Shown here: piece after piece, positions 44,627 through 55,785 of the stretch
Layout of the letters: each line of letters starts with the position of its first letter
Numbering within the stretch: position 1 is the stretch's first letter
Origin: Posidonia oceanica
Taxonomy: Eukaryota; Streptophyta; Magnoliopsida; Alismatales; Posidoniaceae
Assembly: GCA_037176725.1 (NCBI GenBank)
Contig: JAZBRS010000020.1
Location: 90,094,001-90,158,000, forward strand
Reading direction: 5' to 3'
Length of the DNA stretch: 64,000 nt
Program-made: the position numbers and the translations under genes
Notes under the pieces: generated by a model
The model's input: the letters and a program-made list of their open reading frames with translations, nothing else
Told to the model about the DNA's origin: nothing
The model's database searches: none

Positions 44627-45829
44627 CTAGCTGATTCGGGCCTTCTTTGATTTTCCAGAGTCAGAGAATAAGGGACCGCTCGGCGGGATTTCATTAATGG
44701 GCCAGAGGTCCTGCACCTTAGCGATGTACTCTGGGGTACACCCTACACCTTTTATTGCAGCGATGTCTGTTGATTGCACTCCATGCTGCATCAGGTTGGC
44801 CAGCTCCTTCGTGGGGGCAATTGTACTGAGGGGATATTCCTGAAGAAGCTTAGGCGCTGTGCTGTCGACAAAGGCGCCCTGCTGGAAGCCGAACTGGCGC
44901 ATGACTCTGATAGGGTGATATTCTACACCCGTAGTAAATCCTGGTAGCACAACCAGACGCATGTCGCGTGTATTGAAGAAGACAGTGAATGCTTCGGCTG
45001 TAGAAGGAATGATGCGCCATGCGACTGTATCGTCTGTCAGTCCTGATAGCCTTTCATATTCTTCTTTGACGCTCTTGATTGCCTTGGCATGGCCGCTGCT
45101 GCAGTAGGCCTCGAAAGCATGCACTTGGGGGCGCAGAAGGTCTATCTGAGTGTGCGCCGCTAGCCAGACCTGAATGAATGATGCGCAACCATGAAAGTGG
45201 CGGCAGCGATGCGAGATGCGGTCCAGACCGCGGTAGGTTTCTGCCAAGACAACCGGTGCCAGGTCTATGTGCTGGGTCACCACAGCTAATGCGATTTCTG
45301 CAACCTCGATGGCCACTGTTGCCTTGCCATGAGTAAAGACCAGCTCGCCTAGGAAACGGGTGACAAACCCTCGGAGCCACAGCTCGTCTCCGAGTTCAGC
45401 ACGCTTTTCCACAATATCATCAAAGTACGCTAGGCGAAGTAGAGGCATGGGCCTGCTAGTACAAATCAGCTTCTGCTGGCAACTTTGGGTAGAGAGGCCG
45501 GTCAGCTGTTTCAGGACTGCCAAGTATCCGTCACGCCTCATGAAGATGGGCGGCCCCAAGATCTTGGAAAAGCCGCAGATCCGGCGCACTTCTTCCAGTG
45601 TGGGTGTCAGTTCAGTTTTGCCGAAACGGAAGACATGGTGTGCTGGTTTCCAGAATCGCGCAGCAGCACACAGAAGATGGCGGCTCACTTCTACATCAGC
45701 AGCCTTGAGCAGCTTGGTCGGAATGCCCCACAGGCGCAGCTTCTCACAGTCATCTCTTGTCAGCTTGCTGATCCATTCTCGCAGGATCTCGGAGCAGTGT
45801 GTCGGGGTTACCAAGGTGGGGAAACCCAT
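44627..45829 (-). CDS. Element B extra ORF: plant mobile domain-like protein, 400 aa, intact
   Basis: Start chosen at the ATG of MGFPTLVTPTHCSE because all three copies begin there and then have exactly 400 codons; the open frame extends 12 codons upstream without an ATG. The protein resembles the plant mobile domain (PMD): ARFWKPAHHVFRFG (about 54-67), PTLEEVRRICGFS, ELGDELWLRGFVTRFLGE, RISHRCRHFHGC with FIQVWLAAH, and EYHPIRVMRQFGFQQ in the C-terminal third. Basic C-terminal tail (GKSKKARIS). PMD proteins occur in plant transposons and in host MAIN/MAIL1 factors linked to silencing and gene expression. A role in countering or using host silencing is only a hypothesis. Probably translated from a spliced RNA, with an acceptor-like site at 46235-46234. 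The PMD call rests on motif memory, not a profile search. Confidence 0.8.
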   Translation of the reverse strand: MGFPTLVTPTHCSEILREWISKLTRDDCEKLRLWGIPTKLLKAADVEVSRHLLCAAARFWKPAHHVFRFGKTELTPTLEEVRRICGFSKILGPPIFMRRDGYLAVLKQLTGLSTQSCQQKLICTSRPMPLLRLAYFDDIVEKRAELGDELWLRGFVTRFLGELVFTHGKATVAIEVAEIALAVVTQHIDLAPVVLAETYRGLDRISHRCRHFHGCASFIQVWLAAHTQIDLLRPQVHAFEAYCSSGHAKAIKSVKEEYERLSGLTDDTVAWRIIPSTAEAFTVFFNTRDMRLVVLPGFTTGVEYHPIRVMRQFGFQQGAFVDSTAPKLLQEYPLSTIAPTKELANLMQHGVQSTDIAAIKGVGCTPEYIAKVQDLWPINEIPPSGPLFSDSGKSKKARIS

Positions 45830-47160
45830 TGCACAGACTGCAGGATGTGGGCAGACGGCCGTCACAAGAGCCTTCAGGTACCTGCTGCCAAGACTGTGAA
45901 TTATCAGATCTCATATAGGCACAAAACCATCATAGGAAAGCAGATTCTGAAACTGGTAAAAACAGTGCAGCACATTTAGCAGTAAACATTCAGACTATGG
46001 CAATTGAACATGTATGAGCATAAGGGCATTCTTGTTGATGTGGCGGGGGTTGTCGGGAACCCCGGGTTGTCGCAGCCTGACGGTGCCAACGCGTGCTAAG
46101 TAGAGGTACTGTCTCAGTGCTGGAGTGAGCCTTTGCGGAGTGGGATGATCAGAAGGGGTGGAGATGACTGGAAAATGCAAATGCGTGTGATTTGGTGTGG
46201 TTTGCCCTCAGTATCGGGGTGCTTTGGTGCCTGCTGTACAGAAAGGGAGCGGTCCTTAACTCACCGGACTCTACTCGGACTCCTGACTTGTTGGTGGCAC
46301 TCTGGGGAAAGGTATGGGTGATGTTTGGTGGTGGTGTAGAGAGGACGGGCTCCATGCCAAACTCTCAAGGACTTTCACTCACTCCTAACTCTTTCTTCTC
46401 TCTCTTTTTTTCATGTTGGTGTACAGGGCTCTCCTTATTCCCATTTTGGAAGCGAGGAGGACCTGACCCGGGCTTTGGCTCTTTTCTGGGGTAGGTGAGA
46501 GGTACGAGGTTACCCTGCTTGCCCTTATTCTCTTCTTTTCCTTCCCCTTTTTTTTCTTCTTCTTCTTTTTTTTTTGCGGGAATGGGGCCTTTGTCCCCTT
46601 CTCCCTTTTCTTTTCTATCATTCTCCTTTTGTTTTTTCCCTTTTTTTTTTCTTTTTTTTTTCTTTTGGCTTGTAGGTTTCCACTGTCCCCTCCCCCCAGG
46701 GGAGATGGGCGTTAGGGTCTTTCGGGTACGGGCTTTTGGCTTTCCCTTTCTCTCTCTTTTTCTGCACATCTAGGCTGGGGTATGTATTGCTTTCTGACTA
46801 ACACCTAGCACTCTTCTAAAGGGTGTAAGTCCTTGGGGGTTTGGGCACTTCGCCCGCTCTCATTGAGTGATGGCTCCCTCACTAGTCAAGACATCTAAGT
46901 AGCATCAGGTGAGGTCGGGAGACTCCTTTCGCAGCAGGCAAGCACCTCCGGTTTTCATCACCGGGCTCGATGCAAGGCATGATTTAACGAGAGAATGTGA
47001 ATGGAATGAGTAGGGATGCACAGGAGTGTTGTGATGCCGGGAAAGGCAAGAGAGTGGATGAAGTAAAGTATGGAGGAGATAGAGTGAAAAGAGATGCAAG
47101 GGTATGCAAATGGCGAGAACATGACAAATGGGAGGGAGAATCCGCAATGGCTACTCCCAA
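45830..47160 (-). other. Element B region between pol and the extra ORF
   Basis: Non-coding, collinear with C and D. Purine-rich on the sense strand (T/C-rich on plus at 46525-46680). It contains the conserved GAGAGTTTGGCATGGAGCCC block (about 46372-46345 on the minus strand) and the acceptor-like CCCTTTCTGTACAG with AG at 46235-46234. Its 134- and 92-codon open frames are low-complexity. Confidence 0.7.
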
Positions 47161-50100
47161 CTACTGATAGTACTTCTTGAGGTAGCACATGTTGACCGGC
47201 TCAGACTGCTCGACCTGGTCCATGTCCTCAAGAGTTACTGCGCCGCCTGAGAAGATCTGCTTAACTACAAAGGGACCGCGCCAGTTAGGTCGGAATTTGC
47301 CTCGACCGTCTGGTAGGTGAATGGCACGCAGAACAAGATCTCCGGGCTGGAAGCTTCTGGGCCAGACTTTCTTCAAGAACGCTCTAGCCATTCGCTTCTG
47401 GTAACAACGGGCATTATGCATGGCCTGTAGTCTGTGCTCATCAATCAGGTTCAGTTGGACGCAGCGGTCCTCGACCCATTCTGCCTCTTCCAACTCAGCT
47501 TCTCGCAAGATCCGCAGTGAAGGGATCTCCACTTCAACAGGCAATACCGCTTCCATGCCGTACACCATCGAGTACGGAGTGGCTCCTGTCGAGGTCCGGA
47601 TTGATGTCCTGTACGCCCAGAGTGCGTACGGGAGCTGATCGTGCCAATCCTTGTGGGTTTCTGCCATCTTCTTCATGATCTTGATGATGTTCTTGTTGGC
47701 AGACTCCACTGCTCCATTCATCTGAGGTCGATATGGTGAGGAGCGATGATGCTTGATCCTGAAACTCTGTAGGAACTCCTCAGTTCTTTTGGCAATGAAG
47801 TTTGTGCCATTATCAGAGATGATGGAGTGAGGGACCCCGTACCGGGCAACGATGTTGTTCCTGATGAACTTTTCGGTTGCCACTGCGGTGACTGTCCTGT
47901 AGGAAGCTGCTTCCACCCACTTAGTGAAGTAGTCTATTGCCACCATGATGAAGCGATGGCCATTTGAAGCAGCAGGGTGTATTGCGCCAATGACGTCGAT
48001 CCCCCAAGTGGAGAAAGGCCATGGCGAGGACATGTTGTGCAGCTGATGAGGGGGAGCCTTGATGAAATTGCCATGGATCTGACAGTTGTGGCATTTACGC
48101 ACGAAACGGCAACAGTCCGCTTCCATGGTTTGCCAGAAATACCCTTGGAGCATGATTTTCTTAGCTAAAAGGACACCGTTCATGTGCGGGCCACAGGTCC
48201 CGGCATGCACTTGAAGCATTAAGGTGTCAGCCTCTGGTTTGTCCAGGCAGCGTAACAGCATCTGATTGTACGATCTTCTGTACAACTGCCCGGCCCCCAG
48301 TACATACTTTGACGCCAGACGCGCCAGAGTTCTCTTATCCTCTGCAGTGGTGCCAGATGGGACGCTACCGGACTCCAAGAATGCTTTGATATCATGATAC
48401 CATGGCTGCTCCGCTGTCGGATCTGCTTCCTCTATGTTCATGCAATGGGCAGGCTCCTCAATGCAGGTGACTGACACATCTACCATGCTGTTGTCTGGTA
48501 TGCTGAGCCAAGAAGCCAAGGTCGCTAATGCGTCTGCATACGCATTTTTTGCCCTGTTCATGTATGTGAAATCAATGCTCTTGAACTCCTCTATTAGCCT
48601 CAGCAGACATTCGTGATATGGCACGAGCTTGGGGTCTTTTGTCCTCCAGTCGCCATTCACCTGAGAGATTACCAACATGGCATCACCGTGCACGTGCAAC
48701 TTCTGTGCTTTGTGTTCGAGGGCGACTTTCAAACCCAGGATGCATGCTTCGTATTCTGCCTCATTGTTTGTGCATGCGAAAGTCAGCTTCCTCGCAAAAG
48801 GAATCATTTGTCCATGAGGCGTGGTTAGCACTGCGCCTATGCCCCGACCCTTCTTATTGACGGCGCCGTCGAAGTACAGCCGCCACTGCTCTTGCCCTTT
48901 AGGATCTTCCTCTTCTGAGTCCTCCGTTGCAAAAAGAATGTCCTCGTCAGGGAACTGTGTCTGGAGGGGTTGATATTCAGGCAGAGGGAAATCCGCGAGG
49001 TGGTCTGCCATAGCCTGGCCCTTCATAGACCTCTGTGTGACAAAAGTGATGTCATATTGGGACAACAACACCTGCCACTTGACACATCTACCCACCAGAG
49101 CCGGCTTTTGGAAGAGGAACTTGATGGGATCATGCCGGCACAACAGCTGAACTGGGTACGCCATCATATAGTGCCTCAGTTTCTGTGCGGCCCAGACAAG
49201 GGATAAACAGGTTTTCTCCATCACGCTGTACCTGGCTTCACATTCATTGAACTTTTTGCTCAGGTAGTAGATGGCACGCTCTTTCCTGCCAGATTCGTCG
49301 TGTTGGCCCAGGACGGCGCCCATGGAATGCTGTGTGGTTGACAAATAGAGGAGCAAAGGTCTTCCTGGTGTGGGAGGGACCAAGACGGGGGGTTTGACCA
49401 GTAGCTGCTTGATCTTCTCAAATGCGGCTTGACATTCTTCATTCCAGTCGATTTGTGCGTTCTTCCTCAGGAGTTTGAAGATGGGCTCGCAGATGGGCGT
49501 AAGCTGCGCAATGAAGCGGCTGATGTACTGTAAACGCCCAAGTAGGCCTCGAACCTCCTTCTCGGTTCTAGGGGGTGGCATCTCCACGATGGCTTTAGCT
49601 TTCATCGGGTCCACTTCAATCCCCCTTTGGCTAACAATGTAGCCGAGCAGTTTGCCAGATGAAACCCCGAATACGCACTTGTTGGGGTTAAGCCTCAGTC
49701 TGTACTTCCTCAGACGGTCAAAGAGCTTCTTTAGGCAACTAAGGTGATCCTCAGGCTCCTTGGTCTTCGCGATCATGTCATCCACATAGACCTCCACTTC
49801 TTGGTGCATGAGGTCGTGGAAAAGTGTGGTCATGGCCCTCTGATATGTTGCGCCAGCATTCTTCAACCCAAACGGCATAACCTAATAACAGAAGACCCCC
49901 CAGGGGGTGATGAACGAGGTTTTTTCCATGTCTTCTTCTGCCATCTTGATCTGATTATAGCCGGAGAAGCCATCCATAAAAGATAACATCTTGTGGCCTG
50001 CGGTATTGTCGACTAGGACGTCAATGTGAGGCAATGGGAAGTCGTCCTTGGGACTCGCCTTGTTCAGGTCCCTGTAGTCGATACATACCCGGATCCGGCC

Positions 50101-51123
50101 GTCCTTCTTGGGCACTGGCACGATGTTTGCAAGCCATTCAGGGTAAAGGACGACCTTTAAAAAGTTGACATCAAGCTGCTTCATTATTTCTTCCTTGATC
50201 ATGAGCAGCCACTGTGGTCGCCATCTTCTCAGTTTCTGCTTTACTGGCTTGGCGTCTGGCTTCAAGGGCAAGTTATGGACCACTATTTCGACATCCAGGC
50301 CGACCATGTCTTCATAAGTCCAGGCGAAGACATCCGCATACTCCCTCAGGAATGCGATGAACTCTATCCTGACTTGTGGTGATAGCAGGGCACTGATGCG
50401 AACTTCTTTGGTTTCTTCGGCCGTGCCGAGGTTAATAGTCTCCGTTTCTTCCTCAACATGCAGATTGGGACCTTTTGGGTCGTCGTCATAGGGCCGGAAC
50501 TCAGGCGATGGGTCATCATTCTCATCTTCGCCTGTATTATCTTCTTCTCCGTACGCAACAAGTTCCGAGAGAATCTCCTTTTCGAAAGTGGGGTTTGTCA
50601 CATCGAAGGAGTGTAGGAATTCTGCTTCTTGGCCCTGGTGACGCCTCAGGATGGTCACGCCTACCCGAGTGTTTCTGTATCTTCGGTGTGCGACCTCTGC
50701 TCTAATGGCTCTTCCCGTCTGCTCTGCTGCTGATGACACTACTGCATGTTCTGCTGACACTACTGAAGGCTTTACTGGCTTTGTGACTGATACTGCTGAT
50801 GACTCTGCCACTGAAACTTCTGATAACTCTGTTACTGACTCTGCTCTCCGCTCTGTTACTGCTGCTGTGCAACCCGCTGGTGTCTCTTCTTCTGGATCTG
50901 CCAATGTACTTGTGGAAGGCATATGCTGTACAAGCCATCTGGACCCACCCTCGGCTTGAAAAGTAATGAGCTCGTCGGGTCTGAGAGAGTCCGACATCAT
51001 TGAACTTCCTTCTAGGACCATGATGGAGGTGGAGTCCTCTCGCAGAGGAGGATCCGTAACTACGGCTTTTCCTTTCCTTTCTGCGGCTTGGTGTTGTGCC
51101 AAGTCTTCTACTATGGATTCGAG
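47161..51123 (-). pseudogene. Element B pol: RT, degenerate RNase H, archaeal-type RNase H, integrase (one amber)
   Basis: One frame from just after the gag-pro TAG to the TAG at 47161, broken only by TAG at 49882-49884 (FCY*VMPFGL; C has CAA there). Domains: RT with KKDGRIRVCIDYRDLNKA and, numbering from MPFGL, YVDD at 31-34. The first RNase H (about 175-250) has LYLSTTQ where an active domain would have a catalytic Asp. The second RNase H has D337, E375, D399 and D449. The integrase zinc finger is H558, H565, C596, C599 and the catalytic triad D628, D689, E725 (D-x60-D-x35-E). The C-terminal part includes FRPNWRGPFVV. A dead first RNase H beside an intact second one is the known pattern of OTA elements. 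Except for the amber, all catalytic residues are present. Confidence 0.95.
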
Positions 51124-54100
51124 CTATTCCTGGTAAAGCAGCTCCAGATCCGACATCCATGAATCGACTTGGGCTTCTACTGCCCCTTCTTCTCCCTCAT
51201 CTGGGGGTGAATCGACATAGTAGGCGCCGAGGGCCTGAGGCACTGGCTCGGCTGCGAGATGGATTGCTGTCTCTGATACTTGTATCTTCTGACTCACGGG
51301 CGCGCCTGATTGCGACTGTCCCGGTAAGGGAGACCCAGATGGTCTAGTCAGAGGGATCGCAGATGGATATGCTGCCAGAGTGACTGCTGCTGTTAGAGGA
51401 TGGGCAGGAGTGCTCTCTTGAAGGCCCGAAGGCCGGGAGACCGCGATGGTCAGTTGGTTCTCCGTGACTGGTGATGACGACGAGAGCTCGGCCTCCGATG
51501 CCATAGGATCTGGCCATGAAAGTTGCCGGTCTACGGCAAGGGGAAGCGTGACTGACTGAACTGACTGTATTGGCTGTGATGCAGCCTTTGAAAAGGGCTG
51601 AGCTGTGCTGCTGACTGAACTCAGCGATTGACCTTTCTGCGAAGGTGGTAGTTGCACCGATGCGACAAGGGTTGCATGCGGACTGACTAACTGTGCTTGA
51701 GCTGGTGCCGATGGTGCTGACATGACTGCAGGAGAACCAGAGACTGCCAAATCTGCCAAGGGTTCTGTCAAGACTGCTGCTTCATGATCTGTGGAAGGAG
51801 TGGCCAGATAAACCGACTGATGTGCTGTTGCATAGGGCTGGCTTTCACTGCAAGTCTGAACTGCCCCTATCGTGCCCGACTGTTCCTCGTCCGAGTAGTA
51901 GTCCTCAACGCAGACCCAGTCCTCCTCCGGTGGCGGCGGGCTTTGACACGGCTCCGACGGCACTACGGCTTGAACTGCGCTTGAGTCCAGGATACCTACG
52001 CTTGTAAAGTTGGCCAAGCTCCGAGGTATGACCAATCTCTGATTCCTTGCTTGCGGGCGCTTGCCTTTATCGGTGTGAGGGTCGTAACCTAGACCCTCGT
52101 TGTCTCTTCGTTCTTCCGCCATGATCGGTTCAGCGATTCCTTGGCCATGTCGCCCGAGCGGTGTCCCTTTGACGTAGCCCCATCTGTGACAAACGTTCTC
52201 GACCATCCGAAAAGGGTTGTTGTGAACGGCCAAGGAGTTGACACGTTCAAGATCTGGCAAAAAGTTAACCGGCTCGCACCGATTAACGCGATACAAAGCG
52301 TTTGAGAGATCAGGGTCAAAGGGGACAGTCCGCGAAGAGATAGAGGAAACCGCCTCGATCCGCTCCTTCTCAAAGTTCTCCGCCATGACAACGATAACAT
52401 CGTCGCCTCGGCGGAACTTGATCATGCGATGGAGGGTCGAGGGGATAACCTGATGCTTGTGGAGCCAAGGGCGCCCAAGCAGAAGGTTGAAGTTCGGTTC
52501 CAAGTCGACGACGTAGAATTCCACATCGAATGTGACCGGGCCAATGATAAGAGGGATAACCAAAATCCCTAGAGCGTCATGGTGAGTATTATCAAAAGCT
52601 ATCATTCCCTTTACAGCTGGAGTAATGTCCTCGGCCTTGAGTCCGAGCTTGGTTGCTGTTCGCAAGGGACAGACGTTAAGGCCTGACCCATTATCAACCA
52701 GTGCAAGGGGAATGCGAAAGTTCTTGTACTGCACCGTGACAAACAAGGGTTGATTGTGATTAATCCCCGCCGGAGGCAGCTCATCACTCGTGAAAGTAAT
52801 GACCTGGGGCTCCGCGATCATTCCAACCATGCTTTCCAAGGCGGCTGGCTCTATGGCTTGGGACACCCGGGCGGCTTGGAACACGCGAAGGAAAGCTTCA
52901 CGGTGCTCAGCCGAGGTGTGTATCAGGTCCCAGATGGATATGTCGGCTTTAACTTTTTTGAGCTGGGATGTGATGTCGGCTTTAGGCTGGCATTTCTTGG
53001 TGGCAGGTGGTGCAGTTGTGGAGACAGGTTCAGCTATGGTGGGCTCAAGAGGCTGGCTTGAGGGTAGTGGGACTGCAGGCTGGACTAAAGGCAATGGCAT
53101 TGCAGGCCGTGGATGACTGGGTCTGGTTACTGGTGCCGGAGGTCTGTAGACCCTCCCCGATCGCGTCACTTCCGCACACATTTCTGTGGCGTAGCTGTAG
53201 GGTACGCGATGGGTATCCCGGGTTAGGTTAATAACCACGGGAGCGCGTGCGGCGAGCACGAGAGGGGCTACAGGCTGAGGAGGGCATGGGTAGGTGGGTA
53301 GTTGGGAAGGCAAGCTAGGTGGGGACTGAGGTCTTGCTAGTAGGTGCACGGGAAGCTCTGGCTGAGGTCTGACTAGGAGATGTATTGGGGCTTGGGCCCG
53401 GGAAAGCATGGCGGCTGATGCAGGAGAACGCTCCGGCCTGGCGCGCGGTCGGATCATATGGACGCCCGACTCGGAACCGGCGATAGCTGCAAGATAGAGA
53501 GAGACTGGAAAGGGAGTAGAAACATCATGGATAAGCTCGGAAGGATCTACCACGGATGTGGGAGACCCAGAAGGAAACAAGGAGTGAATTCCTGAGGTCC
53601 CTGCGCCTCCTGAATAGGAGTGCTCCGGCAGGGGTCGGCGGACAACATTAGCTGGGGTAGATGCTGATGCAGGTGCATGAGATGGTGCAGAAGTGGATGC
53701 CTCGTGCGTGTCGATCACAATCGTTCCCGATTCGATCAAGTCCTGGATAGCATTCCGGAGAGTGAAGCAACTATCAGTCGAATGCCCGACGCTTCGATGA
53801 AAGTCGCAGAAAAGGCTCGCCTTAAACCAATGCGGTAGTGGGTTTGGTGGCGGGCGAACCTCCGGAAATCGCAGGAGCGACGCAACCTTCGGGAGGACGG
53901 CACTGAGCGGTTCCACCAGTGGGGCGAACTTCCACTTTTCCATGGGTGGCCGTCTCGGCCTCGGGAATTGTCCTTGCTGAACCGGTGCGGCAGGATAGAC
54001 CGGTCGAGCGGTGGTAGTGATTTGTGGTGTAGGGTGTGTCCTAGGTGCAGGTGCGTAATAGATCTGAGGAGGGGCAGGCCGGGACGCCAGACGGACGGGC

Positions 54101-55785
54101 GCAGCAGGGGAGTCGACGTATGCGACAACGGGCTTCGACGGATCCTTCCTCTTGGGACGATTGTTGTTGAGACTGCTGCTACTACCGTCGTTGCTGGCGA
54201 GGGCCTGCTTGGCAAGCACAGAGAGTGCGGGGAAGTTGCCACTCCGCAACGAACTCTCTACGCGAGTGCCAGCTCGGATCAATGCAGTGAAGGTTGTGAC
54301 GGGTTGGATGCTAAGCAAAGCTCCGGTAGACGGTTGTGCCCCTTTTATGATGATCTCGATAGACTCCTCGTCGGAGGGCCTATCTCGAACTTGCGAGGCA
54401 AGGGCATGCCAGCGGCCGACGTACTCCCCGAACGGCTCGCCCGGATTCTGCTTGGTTGCGATCAAGTCCGCGCGCTTTGGGACCAGATCAAGGTTGAAGG
54501 AGTACTGTTCCAAGAACGCCTGGCTTAGGTCGTTCCAAGTCTTGATCGTAGCCATGTCAAGCGAGGTGAACCACTTGAGGGCCGGACCAGACAAACTCTT
54601 CTGGAACAGGCGGATCAGCAACCTCTCGTCCGCCTGGAGTTGGGCGAGATCACCGCAGTACGCCTTCAGATGGGCTATGGGGCAGCCCCTACCATCATAC
54701 TTCTCGAAGTCCGGTATTTTGAACTTCGGGGGGAGTACCGCCTCTGGGAAACAGCAGAGGTCTCGGAACTGGTAGGTCTGGTGGTCCGTGCCCTGCACTA
54801 GACGCAGTGCCTTCTCCAGAACATCCATCCTGTTGTTGATGGGGTCTGGGATAGCTGCTACAGGTGATGGGGCAGCGGGGGCGGGGACCACGTATGCCGA
54901 ATGGGTCGCACCGAGGTGCTCCTCCGGATCCACCATCACGTCGCCTGGTGACGCAAGGTGATGGCCGGCATACCCGTGCTGTGGTGGAGTGCAAGGAGGG
55001 ATGCATGTGGAATTCTGTGCCTGATGCAAAGGGGGAGGATAGATGGTATGCTGTGCGGTGGGTGCAGGATGCTGGAGCATCAGCGGCCGTATCGGGGCGA
55101 TGCCGGGGGACGGGCCTGCGAGATACTGTGCTCCCACCAGTCCGAATGACTGGCCACCAAGTGGCGGAGGTGTATGCTGTGTGAGGTGTGGTGCTGATGC
55201 AAGAGACGGAATACGTGCCCCCATCGTCGGAACCGTGAGCAGTTGGGACGATGGTCGAGGCGGAAGTGCAGAGTGCATTGCAAGATGTGTGGGAGCAGGC
55301 CGCACAGGAACCTCAGGGACAACAGGAAGGGAAGGAGGGCGGACTGATAGAGCTATACCCTGCAGCCGCTGGATAGTGTCCATCAGTTGCTGGTACTGCT
55401 CTTCAGGTGTCCCGTCAGTGGGAACACTGAATTGCAGTGCCGGCGAGGAACCAGAACCAAGAGATCCGGACTGTCCGGGAGACTGGAATCCTAAGGCGTG
55501 AGTCGCCGCAGCAGAAGGGTCAAAAGTGACAAAACCCTGAGAAGGTGGGGTCAGTGGTGCCTCCAGAACATGTGATGTGGCCATCAAGATGGACTCGGCG
55601 ACCGGATCAGGAGGAGCGAGCGTCTGCCATTGTCCCACAGCAAACTGGGGTGCCCCAGACGACAGAGGGGTAAAGCCTGGCGTCACAGAGGGCACAGGGG
55701 GGTTTGAAACGGGAGCCGGAGGGGCCGGAGCGGGAACCACCTCCGAGGCAAGGGTGAGGGGGGTCTCGACAGTGCGCTGGGCCAT
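51124..55785 (-). CDS. Element B gag-protease polyprotein (about 1553 aa)
   Basis: Start chosen at the ATG 55785 (MAQRTVET), matching the A copy; the upstream open frame lacks another supported ATG. Order: Pro/Ala-rich N-terminus; gag core (about 350-500) with KFKIPDFEKYDGRG and ALKWFTSLDMATIKTW; knuckle C660-x2-H663-x4-H668-x4-C673 in FCDFHRSVGHSTDSC; aspartic protease with VDNGSGLNV (D1031); G-patch-like RWGYVKGTPLGRHGQG (about 1200-1220); long Ser/Pro/Ala-rich tail. It ends in TAG (LLYQE*) and the frame continues directly into pol. Gag packages element RNA in cytoplasmic particles, protease matures it, and G-patch segments follow proteases in several retroelements. The sequence looks intact. 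Whether the terminal TAG is a natural gag/pol stop or a mutation cannot be decided here. Confidence 0.93.
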   Translation of the reverse strand: MAQRTVETPLTLASEVVPAPAPPAPVSNPPVPSVTPGFTPLSSGAPQFAVGQWQTLAPPDPVAESILMATSHVLEAPLTPPSQGFVTFDPSAAATHALGFQSPGQSGSLGSGSSPALQFSVPTDGTPEEQYQQLMDTIQRLQGIALSVRPPSLPVVPEVPVRPAPTHLAMHSALPPRPSSQLLTVPTMGARIPSLASAPHLTQHTPPPLGGQSFGLVGAQYLAGPSPGIAPIRPLMLQHPAPTAQHTIYPPPLHQAQNSTCIPPCTPPQHGYAGHHLASPGDVMVDPEEHLGATHSAYVVPAPAAPSPVAAIPDPINNRMDVLEKALRLVQGTDHQTYQFRDLCCFPEAVLPPKFKIPDFEKYDGRGCPIAHLKAYCGDLAQLQADERLLIRLFQKSLSGPALKWFTSLDMATIKTWNDLSQAFLEQYSFNLDLVPKRADLIATKQNPGEPFGEYVGRWHALASQVRDRPSDEESIEIIIKGAQPSTGALLSIQPVTTFTALIRAGTRVESSLRSGNFPALSVLAKQALASNDGSSSSLNNNRPKRKDPSKPVVAYVDSPAAPVRLASRPAPPQIYYAPAPRTHPTPQITTTARPVYPAAPVQQGQFPRPRRPPMEKWKFAPLVEPLSAVLPKVASLLRFPEVRPPPNPLPHWFKASLFCDFHRSVGHSTDSCFTLRNAIQDLIESGTIVIDTHEASTSAPSHAPASASTPANVVRRPLPEHSYSGGAGTSGIHSLFPSGSPTSVVDPSELIHDVSTPFPVSLYLAAIAGSESGVHMIRPRARPERSPASAAMLSRAQAPIHLLVRPQPELPVHLLARPQSPPSLPSQLPTYPCPPQPVAPLVLAARAPVVINLTRDTHRVPYSYATEMCAEVTRSGRVYRPPAPVTRPSHPRPAMPLPLVQPAVPLPSSQPLEPTIAEPVSTTAPPATKKCQPKADITSQLKKVKADISIWDLIHTSAEHREAFLRVFQAARVSQAIEPAALESMVGMIAEPQVITFTSDELPPAGINHNQPLFVTVQYKNFRIPLALVDNGSGLNVCPLRTATKLGLKAEDITPAVKGMIAFDNTHHDALGILVIPLIIGPVTFDVEFYVVDLEPNFNLLLGRPWLHKHQVIPSTLHRMIKFRRGDDVIVVMAENFEKERIEAVSSISSRTVPFDPDLSNALYRVNRCEPVNFLPDLERVNSLAVHNNPFRMVENVCHRWGYVKGTPLGRHGQGIAEPIMAEERRDNEGLGYDPHTDKGKRPQARNQRLVIPRSLANFTSVGILDSSAVQAVVPSEPCQSPPPPEEDWVCVEDYYSDEEQSGTIGAVQTCSESQPYATAHQSVYLATPSTDHEAAVLTEPLADLAVSGSPAVMSAPSAPAQAQLVSPHATLVASVQLPPSQKGQSLSSVSSTAQPFSKAASQPIQSVQSVTLPLAVDRQLSWPDPMASEAELSSSSPVTENQLTIAVSRPSGLQESTPAHPLTAAVTLAAYPSAIPLTRPSGSPLPGQSQSGAPVSQKIQVSETAIHLAAEPVPQALGAYYVDSPPDEGEEGAVEAQVDSWMSDLELLYQE

